A stretch of 64,000 bases of DNA from Psychrobacter sp. MF31 (GTDB lineage: Bacteria; Pseudomonadota; Gammaproteobacteria; Pseudomonadales; Moraxellaceae), in contig NZ_JABBDX010000009.1 of NCBI RefSeq assembly GCF_012847335.1, forward strand, positions 1 to 64,000, read 5' to 3'. The translations under genes and the position numbers were made by a program. This document shows positions 50,635-59,407 of this stretch, in pieces. The notes below the pieces were generated by a model that was not told the origin of the DNA, did no database searches, and was given only the letters and a program-made list of their open reading frames with translations. Within the stretch, counting starts at the first letter, position 1. Every line of letters begins with the position of its first letter.

Positions 50635-52248
50635 TTAATCAAGGACAATATCATATTGTTCTTGGGTATATAAATTTTCAACTTCAAAAGTAATGACGCG
50701 ACCTAGCAGATATTCTAAATCGGCAACGGTATCTGCTTCCGTAGTAAGCAGTAAATCAATAACGGCGGCGTGAGCAACAACGGTAAATTTTTTGGGAGCA
50801 TTATAGGTTCGAGCGCAGCGCATAATTTCGCGGAAAATCTCAAAACAAACGGTCTCGGCAGTTTTGACAAAGCCGCGACCTTGACAGGTGGAACACGGTT
50901 CGCAAAGCTGCTGACCTAAGGACTCACGGGTTCGCTTTCGGGTCATCTCAACCAAGCCAAGCTCGCTGACTTGAGTGATGTTGGTCTTGGCATAGTCTTT
51001 TGCTAATTGCTCTTGCAAGCTTGCCAGCACGTCATCTTTATGCTCTTGCTCAAGCATGTCAATAAAATCAAGGATGATGATGCCGCCTAAATTGCGAAGC
51101 CTAAGCTGACGGGCAATGGCGTGGGTGGCTTCCAAATTGGTTTTATAAACGGTATCCTCAAGCGATCTGCCGCCAACAAAGGAGCCAGTATTGACATCAA
51201 TGGTGGTCATCGCCTCGGTTTGGTCGATGATGAGATAACCGCCGGATTTTAAATCAACGCGGCGCTTTAAGGCATCGCGTAAGTCCTCTTCAACGCGGTG
51301 AACATCAAACAGCGGCGGCTCAGCGGTATAATGAACAATTCGATCAAAAACAAAGGGCACAAACTCTTTAGCAAAATGACGCAACTGCTCAAACAACTGA
51401 GCATTGTCCACCACTACTTTTTCAGTATCGCTATGAACCAAATCGCGGATTGATCGCATCGGCAAAGACAGCTCTTGATAAATGAGCGCGGAGCTTTGAT
51501 GCGGCTTAACTTCAAGCCTACGGGCGCAAATGGTTCGCCAAAGCTGAAGCAGATAATAAATATCCTCCTCAAGCTTACTCACCAAAACGCGCTCAGCAGC
51601 GGTTCTGGCAATCAAGCCGCCTTTTAAATTGACCGTTTGCATCAGATTGCTAAGCTCAGTTTTGAGCCGTAAGCGCTCGTCTTCATTGTCGATTCGCTGC
51701 GAAATACCAATATGCTCACTCGACGGCAAATAGACCAAATATCGCGATGGCAAAGAAATATTGGTGGTCAAGCGAGCGCCCTTACTGCCTAGCTGGTCTT
51801 TGGTCACTTGAACCAACACGCGCTGGCTTTCATGAAGCCGATTTTGAATAAGGTTTTGAGCTTGATCAATTGAGGTCAGCGGCGCAGGGTTAATGGATAC
51901 AGGAGCAGCCGGTAAGCTCTCTCCTTCTTCATTTCTTACCGCTTCAATGGCAGCTAAAGGCTGATCTGAGTCGCCCGTTTTTACTTGTAATTCTTGAGCT
52001 TCTTTTGGGGCGGTTTTTATAGGGCGCTGCATATCATTAACGTGTAAAAACGCCGTTCTTGATTGACCAATATCGACAAACGCCGCTTGCATCCCCGGCA
52101 GCACGCGAACGACCGTTCCCAAATAGATATTGCCAACGAGTCCTAATTTATGGTGGCGCTCAATATAAATCTCGCTTAATACGCCGTTGTCCATGACGGC
52201 AACTCGCGATTCCATCGGACTGACGTTAATCAAAAGCTCTTCAGACAT
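50635..52248 (-). CDS. rng: Ribonuclease G
   Basis: 537 residues (E. coli 489). Endoribonuclease maturing the 5' end of 16S rRNA. An S1-like domain (VGNIYLGTVVRVLPGMQAAFVDIG) is followed by the RNase E/G core with TIDVNTGSFVGG and the Mg-binding IIILDFIDM, then the zinc-link region CEPCSTCQGRGF. A 60-residue insertion after HVNDMQ accounts for the extra length. It lacks the long C-terminal scaffold of RNase E. It follows maf on the same strand, as yhdE-rng in E. coli. Confidence 0.93.
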   Translation of the reverse strand: MSEELLINVSPMESRVAVMDNGVLSEIYIERHHKLGLVGNIYLGTVVRVLPGMQAAFVDIGQSRTAFLHVNDMQRPIKTAPKEAQELQVKTGDSDQPLAAIEAVRNEEGESLPAAPVSINPAPLTSIDQAQNLIQNRLHESQRVLVQVTKDQLGSKGARLTTNISLPSRYLVYLPSSEHIGISQRIDNEDERLRLKTELSNLMQTVNLKGGLIARTAAERVLVSKLEEDIYYLLQLWRTICARRLEVKPHQSSALIYQELSLPMRSIRDLVHSDTEKVVVDNAQLFEQLRHFAKEFVPFVFDRIVHYTAEPPLFDVHRVEEDLRDALKRRVDLKSGGYLIIDQTEAMTTIDVNTGSFVGGRSLEDTVYKTNLEATHAIARQLRLRNLGGIIILDFIDMLEQEHKDDVLASLQEQLAKDYAKTNITQVSELGLVEMTRKRTRESLGQQLCEPCSTCQGRGFVKTAETVCFEIFREIMRCARTYNAPKKFTVVAHAAVIDLLLTTEADTVADLEYLLGRVITFEVENLYTQEQYDIVLD

Positions 52249-52474
52249 AACGCCTCTTTTGCTGATATTGATAAATGGTGAAGGGTTGAAAACTTATAGC
52301 TATGATAAGTCATTGATCTCAAAACTTGAGCCAACGTCATGGCTTTTTTTGGCGACAGCGCGGTTTTTTGGTAAGCAGATAGTGTAGCAAAAAAGCGCTC
52401 TCAATGCTGACAATCCTTAAGCGCCATTTTTAGCCAAATTTCTTTAACTGCATTATCATTAACCTATTTTTAAT

Positions 52475-53155
52475 TTAAAATTTTTCATTATAAAAAGGCT
52501 TAAGCAGCGCTAACGTTTGTGCCAAAGGCAATCCTACAACATTGGTATAGCTGCCATTGATTTTAGCGACCCAAGCGGCTGCCAAGCCTTGAATGCCATA
52601 GCCGCCTGCTTTATCTTGCGGTTCGCCGCTGTCCCAATAGCGCTGCATCATGGCATCCGTTAATGGCACAAAAGTGACGTCAGTGCGCTCAATCAAACTT
52701 TTTTGATCGCTTATTTGCCAAGCGTTTTTATTGCCTTTTTCATTATCAGGTAAATAAGCATCAGGTAAATAAGCCGCTTTGGTAACGGTAACTGCCGTCC
52801 AAACTTGATGGGTGGCATCGGACATTTTTTGCCACATGGCGCGGGCATCATCAACGTCGATAGGTTTTACCAAAACAGTTTTACCATCAGGAAGCACGCC
52901 AATGGTATCGGCGGTAATGATAATAATATCGTCTTTGTCATTCAAATTAGAAAAGTTATTCAAATTAGAAAGCGAATTTAATGCCCGAACTGCTGCTTGA
53001 GCTTTGCTTGCTACCATTCGCTGAATATAATCGGTCGGCGCTTCATTGGGCAAAACGGCTTCGTCAATATCAACGCTTAAGGTGCTAAAATCAAGTTCGG
53101 CTTGAGCTAATAACTCACGGCGGCGCGGCGAGCTTGAGGCTAAAATTAAAGTCAT
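52475..53155 (-). CDS. maf: Maf-family nucleoside triphosphate pyrophosphatase (dTTP/UTP, YhdE-like)
   Basis: 226 residues. It hydrolyses dTTP, UTP and modified pyrimidine nucleotides. LASSSPRRRELLAQAEL at the N-terminus, ITADTIGVL with the catalytic aspartate, and DKAGGYGIQGLAAAW are present, closest to YhdE by context with rng. A low-complexity insert LSNLNNFSNLND near residues 62-73, encoded by an imperfect tandem repeat, precedes the catalytic strand and is unusual. Confidence 0.9.
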   Translation of the reverse strand: MTLILASSSPRRRELLAQAELDFSTLSVDIDEAVLPNEAPTDYIQRMVASKAQAAVRALNSLSNLNNFSNLNDKDDIIIITADTIGVLPDGKTVLVKPIDVDDARAMWQKMSDATHQVWTAVTVTKAAYLPDAYLPDNEKGNKNAWQISDQKSLIERTDVTFVPLTDAMMQRYWDSGEPQDKAGGYGIQGLAAAWVAKINGSYTNVVGLPLAQTLALLKPFYNEKF

Positions 53156-53261
53156 AAGGCACTCTTTTTAACAATCATTATTAAAAAATCAGTTAGGAAA
53201 ATCAAAGCGACCATTTGGGTCAGGATTGAGGTCATATTTTGGCAAGCCATGACGGCAATTT

Positions 53262-53290
53262 CTGTCAATTTACTGGTTATGCTTTATAAT
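53262..53290 (+). promoter_or_regulatory. Candidate gatC promoter
   Basis: CTGTCA (53262-53267), 17-base spacer, perfect TATAAT (53285-53290), about 65 bases upstream of the gatC start. Confidence 0.5.
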
Positions 53291-53357
53291 GGTCGGCAAA
53301 TTGGGATGTTAAAATAAATTTTAAGCATTTTATAATTGATTTGGCATGGGAGCAATT

Positions 53358-53681
53358 ATGTCACAGGACAATCAACAAGCCGCGTTAACCGACAGCGCGG
53401 TCAGCCGCCAAGAAATTTTGGAAGTGGCGAGCTTAGCACGATTAGGAATTGATGAGGCGACCGCCGAAAATTATGCCGGTGATATCAGCAAAATTTTAAG
53501 CTTAATGCAAACGCTTGCCGGCGTTGATACCGATAACGTCGCGCCGCTTGCCAACATTCATGAGGCGTGCCAAGACTTGCGCGCGGATGTGGCGCGTCAC
53601 GATATCGACCGCGAGTTGAACCAATCGATGGCGCCAAAAGTTGGTGATGGCTTATATCTTGTGCCGCAAGTGATTGAATAG
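53358..53681 (+). CDS. gatC: Glutamyl/aspartyl-tRNA amidotransferase subunit C
   Basis: 107 residues from the ATG at 53358, which has GGGAG seven bases upstream; an in-frame ATG at 53346 overlaps that site. EILEVASLARLGIDE and NYAGDISKILSLMQTL are typical. Stabilises the GatA-GatB complex. Confidence 0.95.
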   Translation: MSQDNQQAALTDSAVSRQEILEVASLARLGIDEATAENYAGDISKILSLMQTLAGVDTDNVAPLANIHEACQDLRADVARHDIDRELNQSMAPKVGDGLYLVPQVIE

Positions 53682-53744
53682 TCGTGATTGCATCGTTTTT
53701 TGATTTTTTATGTTAATTACCTTTAAATAAACGGACGACTTGTT

Positions 53745-55241
53745 ATGTCTGAAATTCATGAGTTAAGTACCGAGCAGCTCATTCAAGGGCTGCAAAATAA
53801 GCAGTTTAGTAGCGTTGATTTGACCACGCATTTTTTAAATCGCATTGAGAAACTTGACGGCAAAATTAACAGCTTTATTACCTTAACCGGTGATATCGCC
53901 CTTGCCAAAGCAAAAGCCTGCGATGAGATGCGCGCTCAAGGTGACAAGCGCGCCTTGCTTGGCGTTCCAATGGCGCATAAAGATATTTTTTGTACCCAAG
54001 GGGTGTTGACCACTTGCGGCTCAAAAATGCTGTATAACTTTGTGTCGCCTTATGACGCGACCATCGTCCACCGCATTGATGACGCGGGAATGATTAGCTT
54101 GGGCAAGCTCAACATGGATGAGTTTGCGATGGGGTCAGACAACGCCAGCTCGTATTTTGGCGCGGTTCATAACCCTTGGAATTTGGATCGCGTTCCGGGC
54201 GGCTCGTCAGGCGGTAGCGCGGCGGCAGTGGCAGCAGGATTGACGCCGCTTGCAACGGCAAGCGATACTGGCGGCTCCATCCGTCAACCGGCATCGTTTT
54301 GCGGATTGACCGGAATCAAACCCACTTACGGTCGCGTGTCACGCTTTGGCATGATTGCTTACGCCTCAAGTCTTGACCAAGCCGGAACGATTGGCAAAAG
54401 CGCCAAAGACTGCGCTTATTTATTACAGCCAATGGTCGGTCATGATGCAAGGGACGCCACTTCAATCAAGCATGACATTCCCGATTACGTTCAAGACATG
54501 AATGACGCTGAAAAAACGGGCGGCGACAAACCGCTTGCCCATTTAAAAATCGGCGTGGCAAAAGAATACTTTGGTGCAGGATTAAATAGCGAAGTGGCGG
54601 ATGCGGTCAAGCAGGCGCTAAAAACCTATGAAGATTTGGGCGCCACCATCGTTGAGGTGAACATCACTGACCCTGAAATCACCCTTGCCACCTATTATAT
54701 GCTCGCGCCGGCTGAGGCGTCTTCTAACCTTTCGCGATTTGATGGTGTTCGCTTTGGCTACCGCTGTAATGACCCAAAAGACTTGATTGATTTATATACC
54801 CGATCACGCTCAGAAGGCTTTGGCGCAGAAGTTCAACGCCGGATTTTGATGGGAACTTATGCGTTATCGGCAGGTTATTTTGATGCGTATTACACTAAAG
54901 CTCAACGCATCCGCCGCTTGATTGTCGAAGACTTTAAAACCGCCTTTCATCACTGCGATATCATTGCCAGCCCAACCGTTCCGATGACGGCTTATAAATT
55001 AAGCGACAATTTAGACCCTGCGACCATGTATTTGGGCGACGTTTATACTATTGGGGTGAACTTGGCAGGGCTTCCGGCGCTCAGTCATCCGGTTGGACTC
55101 TCAAATGACGGCATGCCCATTGGCATTCAGCTGATTGGTCAGCATTGGCAGGAAAGTCAATTGCTTAGCACCGCGCACCTGTTTCAACAAAACACCGGCT
55201 ATCATTTGCAGCAATCTGCCATTGCTAAGGAGACCGTATAA
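53745..55241 (+). CDS. gatA: Glutamyl/aspartyl-tRNA amidotransferase subunit A
   Basis: 498 residues, amidase-signature family. The catalytic Ser-cisSer-Lys elements appear in PMAHKDIF and [18 protein letters not shown] and [16 protein letters not shown]. It releases ammonia from glutamine for GatB. Overlaps gatB by one base (TAATG). Confidence 0.97.
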   Translation: MSEIHELSTEQLIQGLQNKQFSSVDLTTHFLNRIEKLDGKINSFITLTGDIALAKAKACDEMRAQGDKRALLGVPMAHKDIFCTQGVLTTCGSKMLYNFVSPYDATIVHRIDDAGMISLGKLNMDEFAMGSDNASSYFGAVHNPWNLDRVPGGSSGGSAAAVAAGLTPLATASDTGGSIRQPASFCGLTGIKPTYGRVSRFGMIAYASSLDQAGTIGKSAKDCAYLLQPMVGHDARDATSIKHDIPDYVQDMNDAEKTGGDKPLAHLKIGVAKEYFGAGLNSEVADAVKQALKTYEDLGATIVEVNITDPEITLATYYMLAPAEASSNLSRFDGVRFGYRCNDPKDLIDLYTRSRSEGFGAEVQRRILMGTYALSAGYFDAYYTKAQRIRRLIVEDFKTAFHHCDIIASPTVPMTAYKLSDNLDPATMYLGDVYTIGVNLAGLPALSHPVGLSNDGMPIGIQLIGQHWQESQLLSTAHLFQQNTGYHLQQSAIAKETV

Positions 55242-56737
55242 TGACCAAGGCAAACTTTGACCCAAAACTGTTGGTCGATGGCTATGAAGTGGTGATTGGC
55301 ATTGAAATTCACTGTCAGCTCAACACCGACAGCAAAATCTTTTCTAGTGCGCCGACCGCCTTTGGTCATGAGCCAAATACCCAAGCCAATATCGTTGATT
55401 TGGGCTTGCCGGGCGTTTTACCGGTACTCAATCACGGCGTTGTTGAGCGCGCGCTGAAATTTGGCATCGGCGTAAATGCAAAGCTTGGGTTATACAATAC
55501 TTTTGACCGTAAAAACTACTTTTACCCTGATTTGCCTAAAGGCTATCAAATCACGCAAATGGCAAACCCGATTGTCGGTCGCGGCTATATCGACGTGATG
55601 GTCAATGAAGGCGAAAAAAACGAATACCCAAAACGCATTGGCATCACCCGCGCCCATTTAGAAGAAGACGCCGGAAAATCGGTTCATAATGCCGCCGATG
55701 GCATGACCGGAATTGACTTAAACCGCGCCGGCACGCCGCTGATTGAAATCGTTTCAGAACCGGATATGCGCTCGGTTCACGAAGCGCTTGCTTATATCAA
55801 AGCCATTCATCAGCTCGTCACTTGGCTTGGTATTTCTGACGCGATTATGGCGGAAGGCTCGTTTCGCTGCGACTGTAACGTGTCCATCCGCAAACCAGGT
55901 GCGGAGCTTGGAACGCGAACGGAGCTTAAAAACCTCAACTCATTTCGTTTTATTGAGCGCGCCATCAACCGCGAAATTGAGCGTCAAATCGACATCATCG
56001 AGGATGGCGGCAAAGTCATTCAAGCCACGCGTCTTTATGACCCTGATAAAGACGAAACGCGCTCGATGCGAACCAAAGAAGAAGCCAACGACTATCGCTA
56101 CTTCCCCGACCCTGATTTGCTTCCGGTTCGGATTGAACAGCATACCGTTGATGAAATTTTAGCAGCAATGCCAGAGCTTCCTGTGGCGCGCCGCAGCCGC
56201 TTTGAAACCGAGCTTGGGTTATCGGAATATGACGCTCGCATCTTGACCGGAAGCCGTCAGCTTGCTGATTATTTTGAAGCGGTCGTTGCTGAAGCTGGCG
56301 CGACCTCCACCAAAATCGCCGCTAACTGGGTGATGGGCGACTTGCTTGGCGCGCTGAATAAAGACGACAAAACCATTGACGCCTCCCCTATCAGCGCGGC
56401 GCAACTTGCCAAACTGCTTGAGCGCATCAATGACAATACGTTATCGGGCAAACTTGCCAAAAAAGTCTTTAGCGCATTGTACGAAGGTGAAGGCGGCGAT
56501 AGCGCGGACGCGGCTGACATCATCATCAAAACCCAAGACTTAAAACAAGAAACCGACACCGGCGCAATTAAAGCCATCGTTGAGGATGTCATCGCTAATA
56601 ACCAAGCCATGGTTGATGAGTATCGCGGCGGCAAGCAAAAAGCCTTTAACGGTCTTGTTGGTCAAGTGATGAAAGCCAGTCGCGGCAGCGCCAATCCGCA
56701 GCAGGTGAATGAGATTTTAAAATCGCTTTTGAACTAA
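55241..56737 (+). CDS. gatB: Glutamyl/aspartyl-tRNA amidotransferase subunit B
   Basis: 498 residues. Phosphorylates and amidates Glu-tRNA(Gln) or Asp-tRNA(Asn). [52 protein letters not shown] and the C-terminal tail domain ([18 protein letters not shown]) are present. gatC-gatA-gatB form one operon, indicating indirect synthesis of Asn- and/or Gln-tRNA in this organism. Confidence 0.97.
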   Translation: MTKANFDPKLLVDGYEVVIGIEIHCQLNTDSKIFSSAPTAFGHEPNTQANIVDLGLPGVLPVLNHGVVERALKFGIGVNAKLGLYNTFDRKNYFYPDLPKGYQITQMANPIVGRGYIDVMVNEGEKNEYPKRIGITRAHLEEDAGKSVHNAADGMTGIDLNRAGTPLIEIVSEPDMRSVHEALAYIKAIHQLVTWLGISDAIMAEGSFRCDCNVSIRKPGAELGTRTELKNLNSFRFIERAINREIERQIDIIEDGGKVIQATRLYDPDKDETRSMRTKEEANDYRYFPDPDLLPVRIEQHTVDEILAAMPELPVARRSRFETELGLSEYDARILTGSRQLADYFEAVVAEAGATSTKIAANWVMGDLLGALNKDDKTIDASPISAAQLAKLLERINDNTLSGKLAKKVFSALYEGEGGDSADAADIIIKTQDLKQETDTGAIKAIVEDVIANNQAMVDEYRGGKQKAFNGLVGQVMKASRGSANPQQVNEILKSLLN

Positions 56738-56780
56738 GCTATAAAAGCTTTGGCTGATAATTTGCCTGCAAAATTAACCC

Positions 56781-56808
56781 TTGCAATCTCATTAATTTTG
56801 GGTAAAAT
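56781..56808 (+). promoter_or_regulatory. tRNA-Pro promoter
   Basis: TTGCAA (56781-56786), 16-base spacer, TAAAAT (56803-56808), ending 11 bases before the tRNA. Confidence 0.6.
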
Positions 56809-56819
56809 AGTCAGTCATT

Positions 56820-56896
56820 CGGGGCGTAGCGCAGTCTGGTAGCGCACCACACTGGGGGTGTGGTGGTCGCAGGTTCAAATCCTGCCGTTCCGACCA
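56820..56896 (+). tRNA. tRNA-Pro (anticodon GGG)
   Basis: 77 bases with encoded CCA. All four arms fold: acceptor CGGGGCG/CGTTCCG (two G-U pairs), D stem GCGC/GCGC, anticodon stem CCACA/TGTGG with loop CTGGGGG (anticodon GGG reading CCC and CCT), and T arm GCAGG-TTCAAAT-CCTGC. Followed by a strong terminator. It borders an accessory island. Confidence 0.97.
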
Positions 56897-56907
56897 AATT
56901 TTGAAGT

Positions 56908-56949
56908 AAAAAAGGTCAACTATTATTTATAATGGTTGACCTTTTTTTT
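56908..56949 (+). terminator. Terminator after tRNA-Pro
   Basis: 13-base perfect stem AAAAAAGGTCAAC / GTTGACCTTTTTT with a further ATTAT/ATAAT pairing in the loop, followed by T residues. Confidence 0.92.
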
Positions 56950-57057
56950 GGGTTAAAATTAAGCATAATTAGCAAGGCTAGGAGTAATTATCCGAAGGAC
57001 AGCAAAACACCCTAACGTTGTCAGTGTCTTGCATCTACTTTGAGCTAAGGTGTAAAT

Positions 57058-58080
57058 GTGAGTGCCAACAATATAGCTTTAAGCTTTAATACCGCAGAAT
57101 ATTATAGCTTGCAGGAAGCTAGTGAATATCTAAACACTAAGTATAATTCTGACAACGTAACTCCGAAAAAAATCCTTAAGCACATGGTGAGCCATGACAC
57201 TCCTGCTTATATTCATGTATCATTTAAAAATGAAAGTTTTAAAATAATAGGCGATTTTGAAACAACAATAACAACTGACCCAGAATTTAAGAATTTTTTT
57301 AAGAAGCCTTATGAATCTAAAAATGAAGATGAAAGCAAGTATTGGCTAAACAAATTTAAAGAAATAGAAGAAAAAGCAAATAATGATCTTTATTCGAATT
57401 TTTACCTAGGCTTATTATTATTAAAGGTTAGTGAATTAACATTGTTTAACTTATCATTTAAAAATGAGGCGGCAAATGTAGATTCACTAGGATTTGACGG
57501 CATTTTAATAAGAAATGACCTCGAAGCAGACCCTAGTAAACTTTCATTTTTAAAGAGAGAGCAAGATAGTTTTTATGTAAGAGGTATAGGACATTTTGAG
57601 ATAGGAATAGAAGATATTCAAAATGTAGATTTAGAGGATATTAGAAAATATATATCTTTGGAGTTTGACAGCATTTTTGAAACTTCAGGGGGATTAGCCT
57701 ATCCTTATTTCAAGCTGAGCATTAGAGATTTGGTAATTCTTCATAAAGATTTATTAACTCTTGAAGAGCAAATAATAGAAAATGTAGCCGTATCTAAAAA
57801 GCAGAATATTAGTATTAACCTACAAAATCTACCTAAAAGGAAAGGTGTTAGTCCTAAGAAAGTGCTCGCTCAAAGTCTTGCTAGGCATATTGCTGATGAT
57901 GAATGGAAAAAAGATAAAAACAAAAATATAAAAATGTTAGAAATGTCTAATATTGTTTGGAGTAAACTTTGGGAGTTAGGTTTTGCCGACACTCTCCCTG
58001 AGCAACAAAGAATTAGAGAATGGATTAAAGGCAATGCGCCCGATTACGCAAGCGAGGGAGGCAGACCACGCCAAAAATAA
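57058..58080 (+). CDS. Unknown protein, probably horizontally acquired, with HTH-like ends
   Basis: 340 residues from a GTG start with AAGG eight bases upstream. I do not recognise a named family; it resembles uncharacterised Moraxellaceae proteins linked to mobile DNA. The N-terminus (YYSLQEASEYLNTKY...VTPKKILKHM) looks like an excisionase/MerR-type helix-turn-helix. The middle is acidic and lacks visible catalytic motifs. The C-terminus (GVSPKKVLAQSLARHIADDE ... RIREWIKGNAPDY...GGRPRQK) resembles a second DNA-binding segment seen in phage and plasmid proteins. Base use is unlike its neighbours: 15 of 60 bases in 57241-57300 are G or C, with many ATA and AGA codons. No integrase is adjacent. 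Confidence 0.7.
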   Translation: MSANNIALSFNTAEYYSLQEASEYLNTKYNSDNVTPKKILKHMVSHDTPAYIHVSFKNESFKIIGDFETTITTDPEFKNFFKKPYESKNEDESKYWLNKFKEIEEKANNDLYSNFYLGLLLLKVSELTLFNLSFKNEAANVDSLGFDGILIRNDLEADPSKLSFLKREQDSFYVRGIGHFEIGIEDIQNVDLEDIRKYISLEFDSIFETSGGLAYPYFKLSIRDLVILHKDLLTLEEQIIENVAVSKKQNISINLQNLPKRKGVSPKKVLAQSLARHIADDEWKKDKNKNIKMLEMSNIVWSKLWELGFADTLPEQQRIREWIKGNAPDYASEGGRPRQK

Positions 58081-58087
58081 TATATTC

Positions 58088-58126
58088 AAAGCTATCTTTA
58101 CCAATATAAAGGTAGCTTTACTAGTT
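58088..58126 (+). terminator. Terminator after the unknown 340-residue gene
   Basis: AAAGCTATCTTT / AAAGGTAGCTTT stem (one G-T pair), eight-base loop, then ACTAGTTTTT. Eight bases after the stop codon, so the gene is its own transcription unit. Confidence 0.75.
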
Positions 58127-58204
58127 TTTCTCTAATATTTTAATACCTAACATAAACCATGTAAGCCGTAGCACACCGTTACGACATATCATGGAGTTAT
58201 ACCA

Positions 58205-58357
58205 ATGACCAAGCAAAACAAACCTTCCAAGCGAAAGTCCTATAAACTCGCCAAATGGCAAATTGTCACTTTAAAATTTTTATTAGCTGTCATCACTCCC
58301 ATGTTGCTAAGCCCAACTATTATTCATCTGAATATTTATATCACTATCCTCTCTTAA
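58205..58357 (+). CDS. Possible small membrane protein (50 residues)
   Basis: ATG with GGAG eight bases upstream. Sequence starts MTKQNKPSKRKSYKLAKWQ, strongly basic, followed by one hydrophobic segment (IVTLKFLLAVITPMLLSPTI) and a short tail. The charge pattern suits a single-pass inner-membrane peptide with a cytoplasmic basic end. No homologue is recognised. Its small size makes this call uncertain. Confidence 0.4.
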   Translation: MTKQNKPSKRKSYKLAKWQIVTLKFLLAVITPMLLSPTIIHLNIYITILS

Positions 58358-58422
58358 AATTCCGCTCCATTTACCATAACTCCTACGCATAATCGCTAGA
58401 CATTGTTTAAATGAGGCGTTAG

Positions 58423-58454
58423 GGTAAACCCTTTACCACCTATGATGGTTTACC
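58423..58454 (+). repeat. Overlapping inverted repeats at the DUF1853 start
   Basis: GGTAAACC (58423-58430) can pair with GGTTTACC (58447-58454), and part of the same arm can pair instead with TTTACC at 58432-58437 (GGTAAA-CCC-TTTACC). The larger stem encloses the first two ATG codons of the DUF1853 frame (58442, 58445). Confidence 0.55.
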
Positions 58455-59407
58455 TTATGAACGAGCCAACCGCTCAATCCTTACCACAGCTCAGCCAGTC
58501 CACCATAACTAATCCTGCCCCTTGGGAGCAATTCCGCCGACCATTCGTCCGCGATTTGGCGTTTGCGATCGTCTGCCCCAACATGTTGACCCATTGGATC
58601 GATACCGCGCCCAATCAGAATACGCCGCCTGTGTTTGTGCATTCTGAAGCGTTTTGGCAGGCGCAATTTGATGCTTATCAAACACGCCTCGTTGAGCTTG
58701 ATTCAACCACGGCTTATCAGGACTTAACGCGATTTTTGCTCAAGCGACCAAGCCCAAATCGATTAGGGTTTCATTTTGAAGGCTTGATCCATTTTTGGCT
58801 TCAAGATGGTTTTGAAAATGATTGCCATCCGTTTGAGGTGATCGCTAACAATGTTCAGCTGTACCGCGATAAGCAAACGACAGGCGAGCTTGATTTAATT
58901 ATCAAAAATCACGAGCGCCAATCGATCGAGCATTGGGAGCTGGCAATCAAATTTTTTATGGGATCAGCGCCTTTTTTACCTGAAAATTGGGTGGGAATCA
59001 ACTCAAACGATAACTTGCAGCGCAAAATGAGTCATATGCAATGCAAGCAATTTCGTAGCGTTTGGGTGGATACACCGAATCACGGTCAAGTTAAAATCGA
59101 TCAGCGTTTTGCGGTGATTAAAGGTCGGTTTTTTTTGCCGATATTGACAATGGATTTTGACTCTCCAAAATGGATGACGCCAAATTTTCCGCTGCATCGT
59201 TGGTTTGATAGTTTAGATACTGCACAATTGGCAAAGCTGCAAAATGCCTCACTTCGGCGAGCGCATTATGTTGAGTGGTTTACCCAGCGCCCGTTTTATG
59301 AGCAAAAAAGCGCGATTGATGTTTTAAATCATCCGGCAACGGGGCTTTATTTTTTGGACGATACGCCGCTGGTGGTTTGTCCGGCGACGTTTTCAACCAA
59401 ACCTTAG
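58442..59407 (+). CDS. DUF1853 family protein, PD-(D/E)XK nuclease-like
   Basis: 321 residues. DUF1853 signatures: RRPFVRDLAFAIVCPNMLTHW at the start, RLGFHFEGLIHFWLQ, and GELDLIIKNHERQSIEHWELAIKFFMG. In the last, the E-x-D ... E-L-A-I-K spacing matches the core of PD-(D/E)XK nucleases, so a nucleic-acid hydrolase fold is inferred; the activity is unproven. Alternative ATGs at 58445 and 58457; none has a good ribosome-binding site. Its stop overlaps the converging SPOR gene by four bases. Confidence 0.85.
   Translation: MMVYLMNEPTAQSLPQLSQSTITNPAPWEQFRRPFVRDLAFAIVCPNMLTHWIDTAPNQNTPPVFVHSEAFWQAQFDAYQTRLVELDSTTAYQDLTRFLLKRPSPNRLGFHFEGLIHFWLQDGFENDCHPFEVIANNVQLYRDKQTTGELDLIIKNHERQSIEHWELAIKFFMGSAPFLPENWVGINSNDNLQRKMSHMQCKQFRSVWVDTPNHGQVKIDQRFAVIKGRFFLPILTMDFDSPKWMTPNFPLHRWFDSLDTAQLAKLQNASLRRAHYVEWFTQRPFYEQKSAIDVLNHPATGLYFLDDTPLVVCPATFSTKP

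Larger units (their letters stand above)
58081..58441. other. Right part of the accessory island
   Basis: 361 bases between the unknown gene and DUF1853. It holds the terminator, a possible 50-residue membrane peptide (58205-58357), and just before DUF1853 the inverted repeats described at 58423-58454. CCGTTACGAC at 58176-58185 is a one-mismatch match to the tRNA-Pro 3' end CCGTTCCGAC, too short to call an attachment site. Confidence 0.5.

Noticed and set aside
58176-58185. CCGTTACGAC resembling the tRNA-Pro 3' end (possible attR)
   Set aside because: Only ten bases with one mismatch; expected by chance, no longer repeat around it.
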